A DNA stretch of 64,000 bases from Spodoptera frugiperda (lineage: Eukaryota > Arthropoda > Insecta > Lepidoptera > Noctuidae): NCBI RefSeq assembly GCF_023101765.2, contig NC_064231.1, forward strand, positions 992,001 through 1,056,000. The letters run 5' to 3'. The position numbers were made by a program, and so were the translations under genes. This document shows positions 25,564 through 38,475 of this stretch, one piece after another. Positions within the stretch are counted from its first letter, which is position 1. Each line of letters opens with the position of its first letter. The notes under the pieces are model-generated. The model saw only the letters and a list, made by a program, of their open reading frames with translations. It was not told where the DNA came from and did not search any database.

Positions 25564-25706
25564 TTTCTTTCTCGTTCTTCTCCATTTGAAGCTACACTTT
25601 GGAACGAGCACCTAGCTTCACTGACGGACAGACTGACAGACAATTCAATTTGATGTTTCAAAAGAACCTATTTATGGTTTAATTGGAATAAACGATTTGA
25701 CTTTAA
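25564..25706 (+). mobile_element. CTCGTTCTTCTCC-type repeat, copy 2
   Basis: CTCGTTCTTCTCCATTTGAA, CTTTGGAACGAGCACCTAGC, then GGAATAAACGATTTGACTTT. Confidence 0.65.
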
Positions 25707-27094
25707 AAGCAGATAACCTTCATAAATCATTAGGTACAATTGACAGCTTACTGCAGAATAAAAATAGACTTTATTCAATTGAAATTAATGTAGCATTTGC
25801 AACGCAACTGTCACAAGCAAGCCCACAGAGTCTACAGAGTTTCATGTAGACTCATTTAAAAGTAAACCTTCGAGACATAAATCTGTAACAGCTGTAACTA
25901 CTCGTGCATCTATTATGCAAAATAAGTTATAACAAAGCGTCTCAAGCAAGCCTTTATTATGAGACTACACTTTGAAGAACTAAAGGCCACTTAGGCACAT
26001 GTCCCATAATTTGTCATCGTGCTAAGAAAAGAGATAGTATTAATTTTCTCTAGTTTTATATATATTTTTGTTTATACAATGCATAGTACTTTGTTCTTTA
26101 TAAGTGAACTTAATAACTTTGTGACCGTTTCTCTACGAAGAATATTTTTTCCTTCTTTTTTAAATATAACTCCCACACTAGGATTTCCTCCCGTGTTGCG
26201 GGTCGCGGGTGCATAACGAGGGCGTATAAAGATTGTAGATGCTCTTTTCATCTCTATACTAGGAAATTATTACGGAATGTGGCAAAAGCTCTTTGCATTT
26301 CATTTAGTGAGAAATTCAATTTTCACAATTACGTACGTAGATATACAATTACCGAGAATTTTATGCTCTCAAAAAACCTACCTCACTTGGCCAAACATGG
26401 AAATCAATAATTTATAACATATACTAAATTTATCTGCCAAAACTTTAATAGAAGGTAGTGTTGTGTTTAAAGATTACAATAGTGAAGAAATTTTATACCC
26501 CGGACTGTTTATTCAATTTGGAACATAAAGAAGTTAAATAAACATTGATTCTACTCTGCATAAATAAGCACGATGCGATGATTGACGAAGTGACAGAGAC
26601 AGTGAAAGATATAGCTCTTTCATAACAAACTAATACGTAGATTATTTTGAATGAACAAAAAAAAATACTCATAATCAATCATTTATATTTACTACCTCCC
26701 ATTAGATCTGTGGCAAATACTTTTAAAGCTCCTTATATTTGCGAAAATCAAGATCTTCTACTAATCCTCATATACTTGGTAAAATCTAGATTGTCTACTA
26801 ATCCAAAATTTTCCCTAAATATAATGTTAACCTCGTTATAATATTATTCAAGTAGAGTACTAAGTTAGACGTTCATTAATTAAGATCGACGCTGATATAA
26901 AACAATTTATGCCTTCATCGTTGCTTGCTGTGCCCACTGTGCCCAATTTAATTACGTGGCGATCGTTATCAATAACAAATAGTTTGTTTACAACACCTAT
27001 ATAAGTTTCACCACTGTAGGGGACAAGATGGAAATATTACTATTAGATGATAATAAAAGTCAATGTGAACTAGTCTATACATATAAAAATCACT
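25707..27094. other. No gene recognised
   Basis: AT-rich; short frames at 26019-26216 and 26647-26841 show no family. Confidence 0.5.
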
Positions 27095-27237
27095 TGCTGT
27101 TCGTTAGTATCGCTAAAACTCGAGAACGGCTAAACTGATTTGGCAAATTTTGGATTATTTTTAGAAGTCCAGGAAAGGTTTAAAAGGTGAGAAAATAATT
27201 TTTAAGGCGGTACAAAGTTTGACGGGTCAGTTAGTAT
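27095..27237 (-). mobile_element. ACTAGCTGACCCG-type element, minus strand fragment
   Basis: On the minus strand it begins ACTAACTGACCCGTCAAACT and contains AATCAGTTTAGCCGTTCTCG. Confidence 0.55.
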
Positions 27238-27824
27238 AATATTAAACACATATAACATGCGGAATAAAATTTCGAAGTACGATTGGAAGTTTGTTGAGTT
27301 TGTTACTCTTTCACCCTAAACTACTGGACCATTCAATATAAGATTTCGCTATTTCAGCAAATAAGGCTCAACATAATGTTTATGATAATAATTTTAACAG
27401 AGGTTTTTATTCTACATATTTCTATCTTCATGAAAATTCTACTTAAATATTATTTTCCTTAACCCACCCTTAATACATTATATAGAAAACTTTACCGAAA
27501 ACGTGAACAAAGCATTACTTACATTACTTTCTTCCTAATGCATTAAAAAGCAGCATACAAAGAAAATAAGAGAAAAACATAAAAGCAGCACGCATTGTTG
27601 TTAGTTTTCCAAAGAATTCTTTAATAAAACCACACAATCGGGCACTCGGTATTATTCCCGATACGACAATAAACTGAATACTGTACCTACTATAACATAA
27701 AGTACGTGCCTGCCGCCATCTTGGTTAACACATACCAAGATTTTTCCAGTTTTTTTTTTCTGAGAGTTAGGTATCACTCAAACATTCCATTTTTAAATAA
27801 ACAAAAACTTTTTACAATACAAAT

Positions 27825-27960
27825 AAAATAAACCGACTCCACTGAATAAAATCGATTAAAAAGAACACTAAAATTGTCAAAATAACTTTTATATCAGGGT
27901 CTGTGTTAAATAACAAACAAAAAGTAATGAGAAATACCGACTTTCGAAATTAAAGTAATG
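27825..27960. repeat. ACCGACTCC repeat piece
   Basis: AAATAAACCGACTCCACTGA and AATACCGACTTTCGAAATTA; related to 30600-30795. Confidence 0.45.
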
Positions 27961-28606
27961 TTGATTCTTTTCATTTTTTTTAACCGCCTTTCTCTAGTAA
28001 CGACGGTGATTTTAACATTTTTTTTTATTTTAAAAATGGAACATAACATTGATTCATATCTCTCAAAAAAAATTGAACAGTGTGAAAGTACAGGCTGTAT
28101 ATTGAACTACACAGATACATACATAGAGATATACCCACACCCACACCCACGATGTACCAATAATAATAACATACAAAGGTACTTAGTATTATCGTCACGT
28201 TTTTACATTACGTCACCCTCATGTCATACTGACAAGTTTATTGATACCGTAAATATATTTTTTTATATTTAGGCTAAAATATTATATTATGTATTATATT
28301 TTTCTCTTTTCGTTAGACTATAAGCTTGACAATAATGAGATAGTTACTACGCGATTTCTGTCAAGACAAGTAAAATCCTTCAGCATTTTTTGTCTTTTCT
28401 GTAGAAATATGTACGACAGAATTATTTGTATAATGACGCACGTAGGTACCATGTACGTAATTATTGTTTTTACGTTTATGTTTTTCGGCTAATTAGATAA
28501 ATTCGACCTTATTTACATATACATATAGCTGTAAGTTAGTCTAGAACTCACGAAAGAGGATGTTGTTTTTGATTATACATAACTAATATATACATATTAT
28601 ATTATT

Positions 28607-28982
28607 ACTAGCGGACCCGACAGACGTTGTCCTGTCTACACGTTAATTTGAAAATTTTAAACTTTTTTAATAAGCTAAAACATTCTGGACCTTTTTGATG
28701 AAAATTATTATTCAAATGTTATGACAATATTTAACGTCATTAATATTTGACACTGCGATGGTAGCGCCGTCTGTCGGATCCGATGTAAAACATTCCAAAA
28801 TCAACAACTACTAATAAATTAAAAATTAATTAAAAAAACATTGTCCAGCGGACAAAATTGTGAATCTAAACCATTCTCAGATCCTCTTGAACACACACAA
28901 AAAATTTCATCAAAATCCGTCTAGTCGTTTAAGAGGAGTTCAGTGACATACACACGTACAGAAGAATTATATATATAAAGAT
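28607..28982 (+). mobile_element. ACTAGCTGACCCG-type element, fullest copy
   Basis: Starts ACTAGCGGACCCGACAGACG, includes CATCAAAATCCGTCTAGTCG and ends ATATATAAAGAT. 376 bp with no ORF. Confidence 0.6.
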
Positions 28983-29608
28983 TTGTATAACAATAATCAG
29001 GAAGTCATGCCTTTTTAATCCCCGAAGGGTAGTTGGGGCTGCACAAAATATACAATTTCATGGTAGACATTTTAATAATATTTTTATATGATAGATTTTT
29101 TTTATTTATTTGACGCACCAACAATTGAATACACAGATACAATAGACATGTTACATTGAACAACTTTAATACTAGTGCATGCATTATGTCTAAGTGATAT
29201 ACAAATTTAATCATAGTTGTCACTAAGACTGTGATTCAAGCATTAATAGTAAATTTTCTATAGTATTTAGTTTTTATTTTAGGCGCCATATTCAAGTCAA
29301 AGAAAACCACCAATTCTTATTGACTTAGTTATTAAGTCGATAGAAAGTTGAAATCTCAGCCTATACGTACTACCGAAATATAATGGAAAACTTTTTCAAT
29401 TTGTTCTGCTCAAGTTATTCTTATTTACATCTTATTCTTTTGGTACCTTTACAAATATTGGTACCGAAGTTTAATAAGTCGGTTTGTGGTATGTGTACCT
29501 ATGTACATGTGTGTGGTGTTTGATGAATTTCTCGGTACTGATATTTATAGATACTATAATATTATTCAATCAATTTGGTAATGTTTGCTGACGTTGTTCT
29601 AACAAAAT

Positions 29609-29649
29609 CGAAGGATTCTTCGTTTAACATCTTATGATTATAAGATGTT
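29609..29649. repeat. Two adjacent hairpins, both with GATT loops
   Basis: CGAAG/CTTCG and AACATCTTAT/ATAAGATGTT, both with loop GATT, directly before the SINE at 29645. Confidence 0.75.
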
Positions 29650-29880
29650 GATTCCAAGAGCCATGCTTAGCCGCCGCGCCTGCTACCGAAGATGATAATC
29701 ATCGACTGCACCGGCAGCCGCGCAACGTGTAGCGGATTCGATTCCCGCAAGCAGCCACTCTTTGTGTGACCAACAAATTGTGATTTTGGGTCTGGGTGTG
29801 TGTATGCGAACTTGTATGTTTGTAAACGCACCCAAAATACAGGAGAATAGCTACGTGTAGTGCGTTTTTAAAAAAAAATG
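29645..29880 (+). mobile_element. tRNA-derived SINE-like repeat, second copy
   Basis: CAGCCGCGCAACGTGTAGCG, then GATTCGATTCCCGC, then CTTGTATGTTTGTAAACGCA and an A-rich tail. Same family as 39715-39985. Confidence 0.65.
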
Positions 29881-30167
29881 TCAAAAAGTCAAAAACCGTT
29901 TTTTTCATACGTAATAAAATAAAATAAAGTTCCAAAAATAAGTATGAAAAAATATTAAAACTACTTATCAATTTTAGCTGCGATAAGTAATTTCATAAAT
30001 CTTTTTGATGGACGTGCGTGTGTGATATTAAAGTAGGCAAATGTCTTAACGCCTTACTGCCTAGTGGATGATTAAGTAGGCATAATAACCTTTTTATTGA
30101 GTGCTAAGTAAGGGTTGTTTTTTGAGCTAAAAAGGTCTAAGTAAGTGCTAGATTTTTTATTCAAATG

Positions 30168-30600
30168 ACGGGTCTGTTTTTACCGACTTCACAAAAAGGA
30201 GGAGGTACTATGTTCGGCTGTTTGTATGTTTTTTTTTTTTTGTATGTTTGTTCATCGATTACTGCGTCAATTGTCGACGGATTTTCAAAATTCTTTTTTT
30301 GTTCGAAAGTAAATAGTTCTGAGGTGGTCCCATTGTCACCAAGTTAGGATCTGATGATGGGATCTTAGAGAAATCGAGGGAACTCCTCAAATATTATAGG
30401 GAACTATATAGTGATTTTGTTATATTCATCTAGAATTGAAGCATTTACAGTAAAAAAGTAACCTTTGAAGAGGTGGAACTGATGAAGAAGACCAGAAATG
30501 GCCAATGGAACTTCATACTCACATAGAAATCACAATAAAGTTAATAAGTGACTGTGACAATACAAATAAATAAAGTAGTTATTGAGATAGAGAATTTTAA
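30168..30600 (+). mobile_element. ACCGACTTC-type repeat
   Basis: ACCGACTTCACAAAAAGGAG, then CTGATGATGGGATCTTAGAG, GAAGACCAGAAATGGCCAAT, and AACAATAAAT-like tail. A common lepidopteran repeat. Additional pieces are at 30660-30795 and 27825-27960. Confidence 0.55.
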
Positions 30601-30795
30601 CCGACTTTTTTAGTTGCGATACTGAGTATCGCAACTAAAAAGTGTGAAATAAAATACTTTTTACAAAAAAATAAACCGACTTCACTAAAAAAGTTAAAAA
30701 TAACTTTAATTTCGGAAGTCGGTGTTTCTCGGTATTATTTGTTTGTTACACCGACTTTTTGTAAAAAGTATTTTCTCATACTAAACTTATATTTT
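30600..30795. repeat. ACCGACTTT inverted pair around a perfect palindrome
   Basis: CCGACTTTTTTAGTTGCGAT reads into a perfect 17-bp stem (30609-30643), then AAACCGACTTCACTAAAAAA, and the last part is CACCGACTTTTTGTAAAAAG. Members of the ACCGACTTC family lie head to head. Confidence 0.5.
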
Positions 30796-31337
30796 CTTTA
30801 CGTTCATATACGTTTATATCTAAAAATACAAAAATAAAACTTTTGGTGAGTTAGTAACACACTTTACACCCACGTGTAATAAGGGAAAGTCTATTGCCAT
30901 ACACTGGGCTATTCCTGAACGTAACCTTTAAATTTAATAACTTTTTTTTATATTTTTATTTTCCCAACCAAATCTTTATGCATAGCAACACGAGTAAAAT
31001 GATCATATTGTAAAGCACATACAAAACAGATAACATTATGTTAATTTAGGGGTACAATGGCGGATGGCGGTCTTATCGCAAACAGGAAACACAATATTTG
31101 AATAATAAGTCGTTTTGTTCATGTTTCATGCTTGCGTAATTACTTAGAAAACATAACGAACGTTATATTTGTTTTACATTATTTTTTTATTGGTCGGAAT
31201 AAAGCTACTTGGTGGTCGAAAAAGTCACCCATAGCCTTGGTACATCTACAATACTAAACTTATCAAGTGCGTTGTGGACCACACTTTACTCTTCGCTCCC
31301 TTTAACCATTAAGAACAACATTTTACCAATATGAGAT

Positions 31338-31497
31338 TTTTTTTTTGAGGCACGACATTCACCTCATGACTTCTCCCGCCTTGGGCAAGGCGAGCGGGAG
31401 TGTCAGACTCTTACTGACTAAAAACCACCCCGTTCCTTCTCCTGTTTTTCGAGCCGGAGCCCCAGTAACCCGTAAGCAGTTCACAGCTCCGAACCTG
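31338..31497 (-). repeat. CTCCGGCTCG-type repeat, copy 4 (minus)
   Basis: Plus-strand text: CTTCTCCCGCCTTGGGCAAG, GTGTCAGACTCTTACTGACT, CGAGCCGGAGCCCCAGTAAC. Inverted relative to copies 1-3. Confidence 0.8.
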
Positions 31498-31989
31498 TGT
31501 GGTTTGTTTTTGACTGGTATTGATGTTGAATGATATAATTAAAACTATAAAAGACACTTTATACGTGTATCGATGACATTGACTAATGATAAATGAGTAG
31601 ATATTAATTAATTATGATGAGAAAATAATAGGATTTCCCTAGTTGCAGGAGTTGCCTTTATATTTCCTCTTTCTGAAAGTATTCCTATAAAGATTTCTTT
31701 ATTTATTTAATAATGTTTACTTGGTATCACATGAGAAGCTAACCATCTGTTCCAATGCTGGGCGAGATGATACCAGAACCAATAAACGTGTATCGTGTAT
31801 CAAGCGAATTTGAGCCGGAACTAGCGAACTGGTAGCAGCCGGATGTAATTAAAGCACAACCAGATATTATAAACAAACGTTAATTTGTAATATTCTTCGT
31901 GTATTGTGTTTATTGTATCACTATTATATTATATAATAATCAATTACTTATAAGTATGTATAAGTAAAGATACGGTACTTGCATTAACA

Positions 31990-32200
31990 AGTCTCGGTAG
32001 GCAGTGTAGTGCACATTACGACACGTAATGCCACTTCTGGAACTGCTGGGTCAGAGTCTCCGGTTCGATTCCCAGATCGGGTACAGTATTACTGGGCTTT
32101 TTTCGGTTTTACGAACATTTCTCAGTATTAACATGGAGTCAGGAATTGTGCCTGGTATATAGCAATAGCCTCACCCCCTATTACATGGAACTTATAACAA
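31990..32200 (+). mobile_element. tRNA-like SINE
   Basis: It has a pol III B-box match GGTTCGATTCC at 32062-32072, then TACTGGGCTTTTTTCGG and CCCCCTATTACATGGAAC near the 3' end. It is not a tRNA gene: there is no cloverleaf. Related: 14282-14480. Confidence 0.65.
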
Positions 32201-32984
32201 AAACAAATCGAAATACTCCTTAAAAGAATTCAGATTTTAAAAGCAAAAAAAAAATGTAAATATATGTCATTGCTTCGACGCTAATACGATGCTAATCCTC
32301 ACAAACTCTCCATTTAACCTAACCTCAAATCAAAACTTTAACCTAACCTAAAAAATAACACCATTTGTCACTAACCTCCACAAGGAGCAACGAATCAACA
32401 GTATTACTCATCAATTTTATATTTTCCATTCAATAACCAATAACAGAAGTAGGTCATCCGAATAAATTAAACTATCATTACGGGGATCCTGGTAAGGGAA
32501 GGGATAATTAATCACAGATCTGTCTCGCTTCTCTCTCGCTATATGCACGATATCGATAGTTTATAACCAACGTGACAAGGTATTACCTTATCTCCAGTCC
32601 GAGGTATTTAGCTTGTCATGCATCTTCTACCTGATATAATATATCTTCGCCGTGTTTGGTGATTTTGATGCTGTCTGACGTATTCTTCAACAGGGCGTCA
32701 AGGTATGATTTAAAGTAACTTAAAACTAAAATAAAAATAAATTAATAAAAATTCTCTCCTTTAGGCGTCGAAGTATTCGTCCGAAGTAACTTTACTATCA
32801 ATATGTAACCGATTAAGCCTCTAATGCTGACAGAATACTGTTGAAGATAAATCCTTCACTAGTGCTAGTCAGTAGTCACCAGACTGGCAGGTTTTAGCAC
32901 CGGTGACTGACGTTAGTGGAGGATTTGCCTTCAACAGTTTTCTATTGGCAGTCAAAGACTTAAGGGGATAAACCGTCCAACGAT

Positions 32985-33180
32985 TCTTTGGATGAAGCTC
33001 GAAAAATGTCATGCTCTTACTAACTAAAAACCAACTCGTTCCTACTTCTGCTCCAAGTCGAAAGCCCGGCAACCTGTTAAGTCTTTCGTGGCTCCGGATC
33101 GGGCATCAGCCCTTCTAGGCATTGGGACCTATATGTGGTGGTCTGATAGCTCTTTGAGGTGCTTGTGAACGGGATGGCAG
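32985..33180 (-). repeat. CTCCGGCTCG-type repeat, copy 5 (minus, diverged)
   Basis: ATGCTCTTACTAACTAAAAA, then CAAGTCGAAAGCCCGGCAAC, then GGTGGTCTGATAGCTCTTTG; the last part matches the far end of copy 7. Confidence 0.65.
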
Positions 33181-36100
33181 CGAACGTTAAATAGCTTCAC
33201 TGAATTATAGGACAAGAAGTGTACGGTGCAATTCTATTTTGTAACTGCATTACATCACAACAAAGATTCGAAAGTCAAATGGCAAATTCAACTCGATCAA
33301 TTTTTATAACATTTCGAAAGATTATGGAACCCAAGAAGTATTAAAGTCCGCATCATAAAACGTGTACTGCGTACAAAAATACAATGTCGAAAATGTTTGC
33401 TGAAACGTTTGAAAACATTGTTTACAGTATATCTTCGAGATTGCTGCCATCACATTCGATGTTATAGAATTTCAACGAAATCTTTCGAGGACAATATTGC
33501 ACTCGTACCGGGACCGTGCAATTTCAACCATGTACCTATGTACGGAGATACGAAACGTATCGTCATATGTTTTTATAGCTTCGATGTGCAAGTGCAGGTG
33601 CTGTAATTGAAAAAGTTAAATAAATAGTTTGTAAAAGAATGACATATTTTGGTTAAAATAATTCAGTTTTTGATATTCTGTATCAACTATCAATGATAAC
33701 GTCACGTTTTAAAACTAGCAATATTCTGTCATAACTTTCACTATAAACACAATAACATTCTTCTTCACTATTTTTCTGATCACCATACAAACGTAAAAAC
33801 TGCGTAGGACATTTCAAACACTCTCTTTCGTATGTCAACTACACCACCATACAAAAATCATACCTACATAAAAAAAATACAATTCAAAACAAAATCGACT
33901 TACCATTTCGACAGAAAATAAACATTCCAATTTGAAAACAAACTTTAAAACAGAAACTTTTTTAAAAGCAAGCTTCGTTACCTACATGTACGTACGGTGC
34001 AAACAAAAAAGTGTTGATGTACAATGGTGGTCACATGCGTCTGACCACTAAAAAGTTAAAGTTTACTTGCACCTGATGTGATCCACTCTCTAGCTCCGCC
34101 CTATGACCTTGAATTGACGAATGAAGCGGGGTGGTGCCAGCGCTAGATAGATTTCTTTTTTTTTCATTAAACGCGCCAGTGACTAAGGCATTACACGTGT
34201 TGCGTCAACATTTATGAGGTATGGCTTTTAATGTTTTTGCTGGATGCAAGCAATACAATTTTAAAATGATCAGACGGATCTGTCCTCCATTGTACATTTA
34301 TACATAGCTCTATGTTTATTTATAAAGCTACCTACATAAATGTCAACAGTGGCAATCGAGTTGCTAGAGCTCTCATAAGTAATGAATGTTCTACCAACTT
34401 CGTCGTCCTGATACATTATTTAAAACCCTTTACATTGGTACCTACGTTGTACCTTTTATTGCCTACTGATCAATAAACATCACTTTTAAATGTTTACAAT
34501 TATTTTTAAACATTTGTATTATAAGTAAATCAGTTTTATTTATTACCACATTTCTTTATGTTTGAATAACATTTCAATCGTCACTTAACAAAATATGCCT
34601 ATAATATAACTTTTCTAAGCTTTTAATAATAAAAAGAGTTTATAAAATTAACTAAGTACATAATTATATAGAAAACGCCCGTAGTCTGATTTTGACAGCA
34701 CCGACACTTTAATCACGACCTTTTACTTAACTTTAAAAAAAATTAATAACGTTATAAAATCTAAAAATAATTAAAAAAAGTATGAATACAAGTAGCAGAT
34801 TTATTAACTAACAGCGTTGGTACTTACAAAATTTTCCACCGTCTCAAGTGATTCAAATAATCTTGATAAAATTATGACAGAAATATTTTGGCTTTAAATA
34901 CATAATTAAGTTTTAAAAGAACCTATTAATTATTGTGCTGTTTAACCCTTGATCGCAATTTTCAGGATCGTGACCACCCGAGGGGTATTCAAAGTAGATA
35001 TACAAATAAAATATTACTTAAAGAAAATATATACCAGCATTTTATTATTTTGACATATGAAAATAAAAAAGATCGACTTTTTAGTCATAATATTGAGATC
35101 ATTCCAAAAAGAACCAAAAATAATATATTTTAACGTAAACATTAAGGTTTAAAAGTCAATTAAAGTTCGCTTAAGCGCAAATCTTAGCTAAAGAAATTAT
35201 TGTAAATTTTCACGTTCAAAATTCAATGGGTGGTGACAGCACCCCACGCGAGTGATCGAGGGTTAAAGGTCAGAATGGTTATGAAAGGTAATTTATGAAT
35301 GACTAAAAATAGCCTAAATTCTATTTATAGTAATATAGAATTATATTACGTTAACCTATTTAGTAGCTTATGCTAACTTGTCCTGGCAGTCCCGGTATAG
35401 GTCATAATCATCATTATATCAGCCAAAGATGCCAACTTTCAGGTGGGCAGATTGGAAATAACCTATTGTATCTAGTTCGTAATGAAAGTAGTATTTGGTT
35501 GGTTTGACTGCACGTTGCTGCTGTTGTTTTGGGTCTGGATGTGATGCGTATGTGGACTTGCACGTTTGTAAACGCACCCACAACAACAGGAGAAAATTTC
35601 AGAATGGGGAAAAGTAAAAGAAAAAAGTGTAAAATTAATTATAAAAACAATTTCAACGTAATATGAAATTACTTTTTTACTGTTCACCCATCTTTCACTT
35701 GTCCATGAAACTTCTAATTCAACTAAATCTTACCTATTCACTATATGAAGGAATCTGAACCTTAGTACTTAGATATAAAGTGGTTCACTTCTATTGGGTG
35801 CCTGAATCGCAAAGACAAGGAGGTTCATTTATTAAGTGTTGCCAATGCTCGCTCAAGTTTAGTACAGAATTTTAACTCAATTTAACGCTCTTGTAAACTG
35901 TAAAGTAGCTGAACATTTCAAATTACACTCGTATCCTTATTCTCATGTGGAATGGAGAGGGCTTAAACATAAACTTTTTTTAAATAAAAGAACACATTTG
36001 CACTGGACTTTTCAGCCAGTCAAAGGAACGATTTTTAATTGTAAAGTCTTTTGTGCTTCATGTAGAGAGCCAATAGTTGACTTTTTTCCAGTTTTTTATT

Positions 36101-36839
36101 AGGTATTTTCTTTTTTAAACTTGATTTAGTTTTGCACGTTTGGATTGGAATGGGTACGTAGTAACTACGTCATTCTCTTATTCACAAATAAGACACCAAT
36201 CCAAGTAAAGTAAAAATACCTATACATATGTAAGTACTTACTTTCTGTCTGTCGACACTGACCACGACGGGCTTCCACTGAATCCCACAACGCAGAAATC
36301 ATGCAACCAACAACGTTACAAGCATGCCAACAAACAAAAAAACAAAAGCAGAATGCACTAGCAGCCACAAAAAACGGCACAAAAACTATTCGTACACATA
36401 TTTCAAGTAAAGTAAATGTAACTGCATATTTCTTTAGCCACTGGACACATAAAATTCAACTTAATGTGCATATAATTTCCACTAAACAGTTTAAATGCGT
36501 ATTTTCGGCATAGTTTTTGTTACGGGACAACAACAGTTGAACTGTGCCAAGTTTGTGTCAATATAAGGTACTAAGTAAACGGCAGATGTTTATTTCGAAA
36601 TGTTAACGCTTTTGTGGTGTTTATTGAAGTTTGCCGTTTGATCACGTTCCTGTTTGATGTATGTGATAACGAGGACAGTATGACATGTTGTTCTAATTTG
36701 GGAATCTATCAATAATGTCCCCAGGTCGATTCAATTATAGCTCCTGATCTCGCCGTTGCGTAGGAGCGATATTAGATGTGCACAAATATTTACGCAACAG
36801 CAGATAAAAATATGGCTACTTGTTCATTTTTTATGGAAT
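33181..36839. other. No gene recognised
   Basis: AT-rich. Only the SINE fragment at 35505-35605 is identified. Confidence 0.55.
35505..35605 (+). mobile_element. 3' part of CGCGCAACGTGTAGC-type SINE
   Basis: TTTTGGGTCTGGATGTGATG then GCACGTTTGTAAACGCACCC and ACAGGAGAAAAT; 5' truncated. Confidence 0.6.
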
Positions 36840-36920
36840 AACCCGGTAAATGAGCTGACGGATCACCTGACGGTAAGCAATCGCCGCCGCCCACTTGAAA
36901 CACCAGAGGCGTACACATTC
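36840..36920 (+). repeat. Partial copy of GACGGATCACCTGATGGTAA repeat
   Basis: GAGCTGACGGATCACCTGAC then GGTAAGCAATCGCCGCCGCC and CACCAGAGGCG; truncated copy of 38205-38475. Confidence 0.7.
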
Positions 36921-37526
36921 TGTACTGGGATGACAATCCAATCTTACAAGACAAAGAAGGTTAAAAAAATGTGTCTATGTAACAATGTACCTCAGTCCAA
37001 CCTCTACAAGGTACCTAAGTTGTAACACGATACATTGGTCTAGCCTTTACTCCTTATTCTCCAGTAAAAAAACGAGCTAAGACCCATAACTACCTAGTTA
37101 ATTAAAGGTGAGAGGTGCTATGTAGATTCCGAGGGTATTTTCAAAGTGCTCATTACGCAAGTTCTTTCAGCTCGGCTCCTTAAAAAGCACGATGTATTTA
37201 TGGTCCATTACCCAGGCTATCTCGTTCCACACTCGCTTCCCTAACAAAGTGCACACTCGTACGGCTCTCAAATTAATAGGTAATTAGCTCACCTTGTTCG
37301 CAGGCTCGTAGTCCGTGCTCTGAGCACTAGGTATTTGAGTTCCTTGCTTCTTAGACGGAGTCCAATTGATGGAAACTTTGGAAGTGGGATACGTAATAGG
37401 ATCGGTATGTATGGAGGAATATAGTGGGGATGAATCACGTTATACATAATATGTTTTTGATAGAGGTAGAAGTTAAAATAGTTTAGTAGGTAACTATTTA
37501 CAAGTAATCAGACAGACTGATGCCTG

Positions 37527-37652
37527 ATCCGGAGCCATATAGCGGGTATTACCGGGGCTCCGGCTCGAAAGCAGGAGAAGGAACAGGGTGGTTTTTCTAT
37601 GAGTTTCCGATATTTCGGCGAGAAAACTGTTGGATGACTTTCCCCCTCACGG
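37527..37652 (+). repeat. CTCCGGCTCG-type repeat, copy 6 (internal deletion)
   Basis: TACCGGGGCTCCGGCTCGAA, then GGAACAGGGTGGTTTTTCTA; the GTCAGTAAGAG segment is missing, then TTGGATGACTTTCCCCCT. Confidence 0.75.
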
Positions 37653-38204
37653 TAACTATTTACATACATTTAAAGTAATCACATAAATAAATAGATAAGC
37701 CATAAGTATTATGGTGATCATAATTATATTCTGTTTGTAAACGAGACTGGTAGCACAATTCTCAAACGGTCCTCTAATCTAAGTTCACACAAATAATGGA
37801 ACAATGTCTCAAACTAAGCCCCATTACATAGCGCTTGGTTAGAAGTTGGATACTTGCAGAAGTAGTTTGAGTGCAGGCTGCGCTGTTCTGTCACCGGCGT
37901 GACTTACACACCGCAGTTGCGTGGCGTCATTAGCGTAACTGTGGTTTAACGCTGGTTTAACTGCCAGAGAGTTTGCCGCCGCAAAATATTACGTGCGACT
38001 CACGTTAAGAATATTTAGCTGGATGGTGAATTTAGCCGGATGAAAACTTTTGGTAAGTGTAGAAATTTCAATTATATAGAATAGTTAGGTAATTCAATTT
38101 ATTAATTTCAATACATACTTTAGTGAAGACGGTAACTAATAAACAAGATTTCTTTTTAGCGGGTAAAATATTAATTACGTCTTTAGCTACTGTTTTTTAT
38201 GGCA

Positions 38205-38475
38205 CAAGCCGGCAAACAGACGGATCACCTGATGGTAAGCTATTGTCGCCGCCCATGGACACCCGAAAAACCAGAGGCGTTATAAGTGCGTTGCCGGCCT
38301 TTTGGGGATTATAAATTTAAGGGTTGTTTGGGGAATCGAGGATTGTGAAAATTGGAAGTGAAAATTCACACAACGAAAGTCAATGTAAGCTTTGTTTCAC
38401 GCTTGAAATCAATACAAGGCGTGAACTGTCTCGACCGTCGAGCCGACCCATTCGTGCCGAAGTCTTTCCAATACT
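38205..38475 (+). repeat. Interspersed repeat (GACGGATCACCTGATGGTAA type), longest copy
   Basis: It runs from GGCAAACAGACGGATCACCT through GTGCGTTGCCGGCCTTTTGG to CCCATTCGTGCCGAAGTC. It is the unsplit version of the host repeat at 15478-16472 and serves as the empty site. Partial copies lie at 11186-11290, 36840-36920, 61881-61916 and, on the minus strand, 47325-47350. The class is unknown; it has no ORF. Confidence 0.75.

Noticed and set aside
32062..32072. B-box match suggesting a tRNA gene
   Set aside because: No acceptor stem or cloverleaf can be drawn; related copies elsewhere show that it is a SINE. The same applies to B-box-like sites near 2445, 14308, 24225, 29733, 39845 and 45780.
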